In this document: positions 58,271 through 64,000 of the stretch, one piece after another | Layout: each line of letters opens with the position of its first letter | Position numbering within the stretch: the first letter of the stretch is position 1 | Assembly (NCBI RefSeq): GCF_003390395.1 | Contig: NZ_QUOV01000001.1 | Span: 3,286,001 to 3,350,000 of the forward strand | Length of the DNA: 64,000 nt | Direction of reading: 5' to 3' | Origin: Thalassotalea euphylliae | Lineage (GTDB): Bacteria; Pseudomonadota; Gammaproteobacteria; Enterobacterales; Alteromonadaceae | Position numbers and translations under genes: made by a program | Notes under the pieces: generated by a model | Seen by the model: only the letters and a program-made list of their open reading frames with translations | Databases searched by the model: none | Told to the model about the DNA's origin: nothing

Positions 58271-59362
58271 CTAAAGCTTCCAATAGTTAAATTGCTTACG
58301 TATTTTGAACCGACGCAATAAATTTAACGGCTTTCGCTTAGCTGGCTTATACAAACCAGCCAAGCGCTCATCAACTGCCGCTAATACACGTTCTGCGGAC
58401 TTCCCATCCTCGTAGGGGTGAGTTTGTTGCTTATATTCGGCTATTTTGGTCATTAAGGGCTCAGGGTGGGTTAACGCCGTTTCTATATGCTGTTCAAGTT
58501 CAGTTGGCTTATCAAAATCCAGTAAATAATCTTTTGGACGAGCCGTTTTAAAAGTCACGACAGGCTTACCCAATAACAAAAACATAATCAGCACCGATGA
58601 AGTGTCACAGACCATGACATCTGCTTTTTGTAGCAAAGGCAGGACATTATCGGTTTCAACAAATGTTAAGTGCTCGTTTTGAATGCCCTTGTATTGGTCA
58701 ACGATCGCCTTGTCCATTTTCGGGTGAAATTGTACCAGCCAATTCCAACGTCCTGTTTCACTGAGTCTCTTTACTTGTTCAAATAAATGCGGCGCACAGG
58801 TGAAGTTTCGAGAAAACGTCGAGCACAATAAAACCGTTGGTTTAGCATTGGCAACTGGCGTGTAATTATAGAGCGGATCAATCGCTGGCCAGCCTGTTTC
58901 AGCCACACTAAAGTGCTGATGCTTCTGTGCTAATTGAAGAAACGGTAAGGTAGTGTTTTCACCTTGCGTACAATACAAGTCAAAAAAACCTCTGATGTTA
59001 AAATGGCCTCGTTTATCTGACACTTTACCTGCATTAAAACCATGAAAAACCTGCACTTTCAACCCAGGAATAAAGTCAGGAACAATATTACCAGGCACGA
59101 ATACAGCATCAGGCTGATACGCAATCACCTCCTCAACTGAACCTAAACGTTGCTCATCTTCTTCAAAATAACTTTGGTTGACTTCATCGCCATGAACAAA
59201 CCATTTTACGTCATCACCGCGTCCAAGAATTGCCGCTTGCAATGGTCTTAAAATCGCATACGAATAATTTTGAGCAATGTACAACAAATATTTTTTACGA
59301 CGATTTGGGTTAGCACTCGAAGACTGAGTAGGCATATTTTCTTCAGAAGGTTTTGTTGGCAT
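58271..59362 (-). CDS. CDP-glycerol glycerophosphotransferase-like protein (2)
   Basis: A 363-residue enzyme of the same family as 55059-56120. It shows VQVFHGFNAGKVSDKRGHF (about residues 108-126), TVLLCSTFSRN, WLVQFHPKMD and VMVCDTSSVLIMFLLLGKPVVTFKT. It lies convergently to the Wzi gene. Possible starts are the ATG at 59362 and one at 59335. The two paralogues may add glycerol phosphate to different acceptors. Confidence 0.82.
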   Translation of the reverse strand: MPTKPSEENMPTQSSSANPNRRKKYLLYIAQNYSYAILRPLQAAILGRGDDVKWFVHGDEVNQSYFEEDEQRLGSVEEVIAYQPDAVFVPGNIVPDFIPGLKVQVFHGFNAGKVSDKRGHFNIRGFFDLYCTQGENTTLPFLQLAQKHQHFSVAETGWPAIDPLYNYTPVANAKPTVLLCSTFSRNFTCAPHLFEQVKRLSETGRWNWLVQFHPKMDKAIVDQYKGIQNEHLTFVETDNVLPLLQKADVMVCDTSSVLIMFLLLGKPVVTFKTARPKDYLLDFDKPTELEQHIETALTHPEPLMTKIAEYKQQTHPYEDGKSAERVLAAVDERLAGLYKPAKRKPLNLLRRFKIRKQFNYWKL

Positions 59363-59601
59363 AAAAAGGCAGTAAGCGCTCCAGTTAACGCAAAACAGCG
59401 GATTTATCGCATTGTAATATATTTGTCATTAAAATCACTGTTCAAAAAACTTAAATTTAAAGCAAATTAGCTATTGACCTAGAGCACCATTCTACGTTAC
59501 TAATAGCTGCACTGAATTTTGATGCAAGCTTTCAAGCCGAAATAGCATCAATATGCAAAAAAAGTAAATATTTAACAATTTGAGTTTACATTAGAAAACA
59601 C

Positions 59602-59667
59602 CATGTTTAGCAACAATACAAACACCACCATTATTAAACTCCTCCTCGCCTTCACTGCGCGCGGATA
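59602..59667 (+). CDS. leuL: Leucine leader peptide (LeuL-like)
   Basis: A 21-codon open frame with start ATG 59602 and stop TAG 59665-59667. It reads IIKLLLAFTARG toward its end, including three consecutive leucine codons (CTC CTC CTC, 59638-59646) that would stall the ribosome when leucyl-tRNA is short. It lies 160 bases upstream of leuA and before the terminator at 59714-59742. No convincing ribosome binding site is seen, so the start choice is tentative. Confidence 0.75.
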
Positions 59668-59713
59668 GATTGTTGTTACTTAACAGATAAAGCATAAAGT
59701 AAAGAACACATAA

Positions 59714-59742
59714 AACCCGCGCTACAATCCGCGGGTTTTTTT
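59714..59742 (+). terminator. Leucine attenuator terminator
   Basis: AACCCGCG (59714-59721) and CGCGGGTT (59730-59737) form a stem followed by a T run to 59742. The GCGCGG within the leader (59658-59663) can pair with CCGCGC (59717-59722) to give the competing antiterminator. Confidence 0.8.
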
Positions 59743-59827
59743 ATGCCCGCCTGTTTAGCTTGATGGGGTTGCACAGCAACCAGAAACACAAACAAGGCAA
59801 AGGCCGATTAAGGATATAGAGGAAAGA

Positions 59828-61402
59828 ATGATGGATAACAGAGTAATCATTTTTGACACCACATTACGCGATGGCGAACAAGCATTAACCGCCAGTTTAT
59901 CCGTGCATGAAAAACTTCAAATTGCTCAAGCGATTGAGCGTTTGGGAGTAGATATTATCGAAGCTGGCTTCCCTGTTTCCTCACCCGGTGATTTCAACTC
60001 AGTGCAGCAAATTGCCAAAACGGTAAAAAATTCCATTGTTTGTGGCTTATCTCGTGCGGTCGAAGCCGACATTCAAGCTTGTGCCGATGCGCTAAGCGTT
60101 GCCGATCAGTTCCGTATCCACACCTTTATTTCCACATCAGACGTGCATGTTCAACAAAAGTTACGTAAAGACTTTGCTGACGTTGAAGCCATGGCCATCC
60201 ATGCGGTGAAATTTGCCCGTCGTTTCACCGATGACGTTGAATTTTCTTGTGAAGATGCTGGCCGCACGCCAATCGATAATTTATGTCGTATGGTTGAGCA
60301 AGCAATTAAAGCAGGCGCCAGCACCATCAATATTCCTGATACCGTTGGTTACACCCTGCCCCATGAGTTTGGCGGCATCATCGAAACGCTATTTAACCGC
60401 GTGCCTAATATCGACCAAGCGCGCATTTCTGTGCATTGTCATAACGATTTAGGTTTAGCTGTGGCTAACTCGATGGCAGCGGTGCAAGCAGGTGCTCGTC
60501 AAATCGAATGTACCATTAACGGGATTGGCGAGCGTGCTGGTAACTGTTCGTTAGAAGAAGTGGCGATGATCATGAAAACCCGCGCCGACTTGTTAGGTGT
60601 GCACTCAAACATCAACCACCAAGAAATCGCTAAAACCTCTAAGTTAGTTAGTCACTTGTGCAATATGCCAGTGCAGCCGAACAAAGCCATTGTTGGTAGT
60701 AATGCCTTTAGCCACTCTTCAGGTATTCACCAAGACGGCATGTTAAAAGCGTCTAACACTTACGAGATCATGACACCTGAAAGTGTCGGTATCGCGAAAA
60801 CGAAATTAAATTTAACCTCACGCAGTGGTCGCCATGTGATTAAACACCGCATGGAGAGTTTAGGCTATCAAGCCGATGACTTTGATTTAGATACCTTGTA
60901 CCAAGACTTCTTAAAATTAGCTGACAAAAAAGGCCAAGTCTTTGATGATGATTTAGAAGCCTTGTTATTCAATATTCAACAGCAAGATGAAAAAGAGCAC
61001 TACCGCATCGAAAGCTTAAATGTGCAAGCGGGCAGCGGTCAATTTGCCACTGCTGGCGTACAGTTAGCGATTGGTGATGAAGTATTTACCGAATCAGCAA
61101 CCGGTAACGGCCCGGTTGACGCGTTATACCAAGCAATCAAAAAGTGTATCGATGTTGATATTGAAGTCGCCGATTACAAAATCTCTAACAAAGGCGCTGG
61201 TGAAGACGGCTTAGGTGTTGCCAACCTAGTGGTTAATTGGCAAGCCCGTAATTTCCACGGCTATGGTATCGATACTGACGTCATTGAAGCGTCAGGCCAA
61301 GCACTGATTTCAGCATTAAACGCGATTTATCGCGCTCAACAAATTCAAACGATTCGCGCGCAAAAAGCCAATCAAGAAGCTACGGCAAGCGAAAGTAAAT
61401 AA
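59828..61402 (+). CDS. leuA: 2-isopropylmalate synthase
   Basis: A 524-residue enzyme that condenses acetyl-CoA and 2-oxoisovalerate in the first step of leucine synthesis. The catalytic [11 protein letters not shown] (residues 10-20), [15 protein letters not shown] (about 203-217) and [13 protein letters not shown] (about 236-248) are intact, as is the C-terminal leucine-binding region (about 395-515). AGAGGAAAGA precedes two possible ATGs (59828 and 59831). It is controlled by the attenuator upstream and followed by leuB. Confidence 0.96.
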   Translation: MMDNRVIIFDTTLRDGEQALTASLSVHEKLQIAQAIERLGVDIIEAGFPVSSPGDFNSVQQIAKTVKNSIVCGLSRAVEADIQACADALSVADQFRIHTFISTSDVHVQQKLRKDFADVEAMAIHAVKFARRFTDDVEFSCEDAGRTPIDNLCRMVEQAIKAGASTINIPDTVGYTLPHEFGGIIETLFNRVPNIDQARISVHCHNDLGLAVANSMAAVQAGARQIECTINGIGERAGNCSLEEVAMIMKTRADLLGVHSNINHQEIAKTSKLVSHLCNMPVQPNKAIVGSNAFSHSSGIHQDGMLKASNTYEIMTPESVGIAKTKLNLTSRSGRHVIKHRMESLGYQADDFDLDTLYQDFLKLADKKGQVFDDDLEALLFNIQQQDEKEHYRIESLNVQAGSGQFATAGVQLAIGDEVFTESATGNGPVDALYQAIKKCIDVDIEVADYKISNKGAGEDGLGVANLVVNWQARNFHGYGIDTDVIEASGQALISALNAIYRAQQIQTIRAQKANQEATASESK

Positions 61403-61430
61403 ATTTATAAAGTTAATAGAATTAATATAG

Positions 61431-62540
<1,110 letters not shown>

Positions 62541-62550
62541 GACACTCACC

Positions 62551-64000
62551 ATGGCTACGACTTTATACGAGAAATTATGGCAACGTCACGTGGTTGACGA
62601 TACTCCCGGTGAAACACCTTTGTTGTATGTGGATCGTCATCTAATTCACGAAGTAACCTCACCACAGGCATTTGCTAACTTAAAATTCCATGATCGCCCA
62701 GTGCGTCGCCCTGACAAAACGATTGCAACCATGGATCACAATATTTCGACGCGCTCAGTCGCGATTGACGCAGCCGGTGAAGGCGCCGCCAATCAGCTAC
62801 GTACATTAGAAAAGAACTGTGAAGACTTTGGCATTAAGCTATTCGGCATGGGCCATAAAAACCAAGGTATCGTGCATGTTATGGGGCCAGAATTAGGCAT
62901 TACCCAACCGGGCCAAGTGATCGTTTGTGGCGACTCACACACGGCCACGCATGGCGCATTTGGTGCCTTAGCTTTTGGTATCGGTACGTCTGAAGTAGAA
63001 CACGTGTTAGCGACACAAACGCTACGCCAAACCAAAGCGAAGACCATGAAAATTGAAGTACGCGGCCAAGTAGCACCGGGCATTAGCGCGAAAGATATTA
63101 TCCTTGCCATTATTGGTAAAACTGGCAGCGCTGGTGCAACGGGTTATGTGGTTGAGTACTGTGGTGATGCGATTAGCGCATTATCGATGGAAGAACGCAT
63201 GACCATTTGTAACATGAGCATCGAGTTTGGCGCTAAAGCTGGCTTGATTGCGCCGGATCAAACCACCTTCGACTACTTACAGCACAAAGAGTATGCACCA
63301 AAGTTAGACGACTGGGATGCGGCCGTAGCCAGCTGGAAAACCCTAGAAACTGACCAAGATGCAACCTTTGACGCCGAATTGGTGCTAGAAGGCAGCGAAA
63401 TTAAAGCGCAAGTGACTTGGGGCACAACGCCGGGCCACGTAACTTCGGTTGATAGCACAGTACCTGCACCACAAGATTTTAGCGATCCAGTAGAGCAAGA
63501 CTCATGCGCCAAAGCGTTAGCCTATATGGGCTTAGAAGCAGGCACTAAAATTACTGATATCGAAGTCAATAAAGTGTTTATCGGTTCTTGTACTAACTCA
63601 CGTATTGAAGATTTACGCGCCGCAGCTAGCATTGTTCGCGAGTACAGCGCGAAAGGACAGAAAGTCGCGAAAACGGTTGATGCGATTGTTGTGCCTGGCT
63701 CATACCGTGTACGTGAACAAGCAGAGCAAGAAGGCTTGGCAAAAGTCTTTACCGAAGCAGGTTTTGAATGGCGCTTACCGGGCTGCTCTATGTGTTTAGG
63801 CATGAATGATGACAAGCTAGCTGAAGGTGACCGCTGTGCCTCTACCTCGAACCGTAACTTTGAAGGCCGCCAAGGCCGTGGTAGCCGCACTCATTTAGTG
63901 AGTCCAGAAATGGCAGCAGCGGCGGCAATTGAAGGTCACTTTGTCGACCTAAGTGCAAATTTAGCTACTCAGTCAGCCACTCAGTCAGGAAAGCAACACT
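62551..64000 (+). CDS. leuC: 3-isopropylmalate dehydratase large subunit, runs off the right edge
   Basis: The ATG at 62551 opens a frame of at least 483 codons without a stop to the end of the window. It matches LeuC along its length: [45 protein letters not shown], and the iron-sulfur cysteines in GSCTNSR (about 349) and [10 protein letters not shown] (about 409 and 412). LeuC is normally about 466 residues, so the visible protein is essentially complete; the extra C-terminal residues (ATQSATQSG) are unusual. With LeuD it isomerises 2-isopropylmalate. leuD should follow outside the window. Confidence 0.93.
   Translation, partial: MATTLYEKLWQRHVVDDTPGETPLLYVDRHLIHEVTSPQAFANLKFHDRPVRRPDKTIATMDHNISTRSVAIDAAGEGAANQLRTLEKNCEDFGIKLFGMGHKNQGIVHVMGPELGITQPGQVIVCGDSHTATHGAFGALAFGIGTSEVEHVLATQTLRQTKAKTMKIEVRGQVAPGISAKDIILAIIGKTGSAGATGYVVEYCGDAISALSMEERMTICNMSIEFGAKAGLIAPDQTTFDYLQHKEYAPKLDDWDAAVASWKTLETDQDATFDAELVLEGSEIKAQVTWGTTPGHVTSVDSTVPAPQDFSDPVEQDSCAKALAYMGLEAGTKITDIEVNKVFIGSCTNSRIEDLRAAASIVREYSAKGQKVAKTVDAIVVPGSYRVREQAEQEGLAKVFTEAGFEWRLPGCSMCLGMNDDKLAEGDRCASTSNRNFEGRQGRGSRTHLVSPEMAAAAAIEGHFVDLSANLATQSATQSGKQH

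Overview
The window looks like a marine gammaproteobacterium of the order Alteromonadales, probably Colwelliaceae (Colwellia or Thalassotalea type). This rests on low GC content, sodium-linked physiology (NhaC, NSS transporter, PomAB motor), the gene orders thiI-pomB-pomA-xseB-ispA-dxs and parE-yqiA-cpdA-yqiB-nudF-tolC, and several copies of short ATACCAATT-ended repeats that I associate with this group. The genus is an inference; no rRNA gene is present.

Layout. 1-357 holds the start of a lytic transglycosylase-like lipoprotein that runs off the left edge. 436-1141 is gene-free but contains four tandem small-RNA units, each with an extracytoplasmic-sigma (sigma-E type) promoter of identical geometry, a 5' GAGAG end, a C-rich core and an intrinsic terminator. 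Then come gshA, an nhaC-type antiporter with an RluA-type pseudouridine synthase, an NSS transporter, yajQ, a vanZ-like gene, a panE-like gene and thiI. 11.1-16.2 kb carries pomB/pomA and xseB-ispA-dxs. A chemoreceptor gene follows, bracketed by ATACCAATT repeats, then the riboflavin genes nrdR-ribD-ribE-ribBX, acs, and a chemoreceptor/porin/porin/PstS-like operon. 31-37 kb is the conserved parE to tolC block. 37.3-43.6 kb holds hldE, an lpxL-like gene, a TcpQ-domain protein and glnE.

In Escherichia coli glnE is followed directly by ygiF and ygiM. Here about 8.7 kb is inserted between glnE and ygiF. The insert carries an envelope-stress module of the YjfI/PspA/YjfK/YjfL type: a lipoprotein, a duplicated DUF350 membrane protein, a membrane-fused spermidine-synthase-like enzyme, a DUF2170 protein, a PspA homologue, a DUF2491 protein, a small protein with two ribbon-helix-helix-like segments and an ion channel. 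A perfect 13-bp palindrome, GACATATTATGTC, sits on the predicted promoters of both transcription units and I found it nowhere else in the window, which suggests one shared regulator. An Lpp homologue and an L,D-transpeptidase lie next to it.

After ygiF/ygiM come a 16-bp tandem repeat and a decayed repeat element, then a glycerol-phosphate surface-polymer cluster (two CDP-glycerol glycerophosphotransferase-like proteins, a TagD-like cytidylyltransferase and a Wzi-family outer-membrane protein). The window ends with a leucine operon (leuA-leuB-leuC, leuC cut by the edge) preceded by a leader peptide and attenuator.

Two families of short non-coding repeats are present: a 197-bp element with AACCTCAG...CTGAGGTT ends (two good copies and one decayed copy) and the ATACCAATT family (three copies). 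Strongest observations: the four-unit sigma-E-type sRNA array and the palindrome-controlled PspA/spermidine-synthase module.
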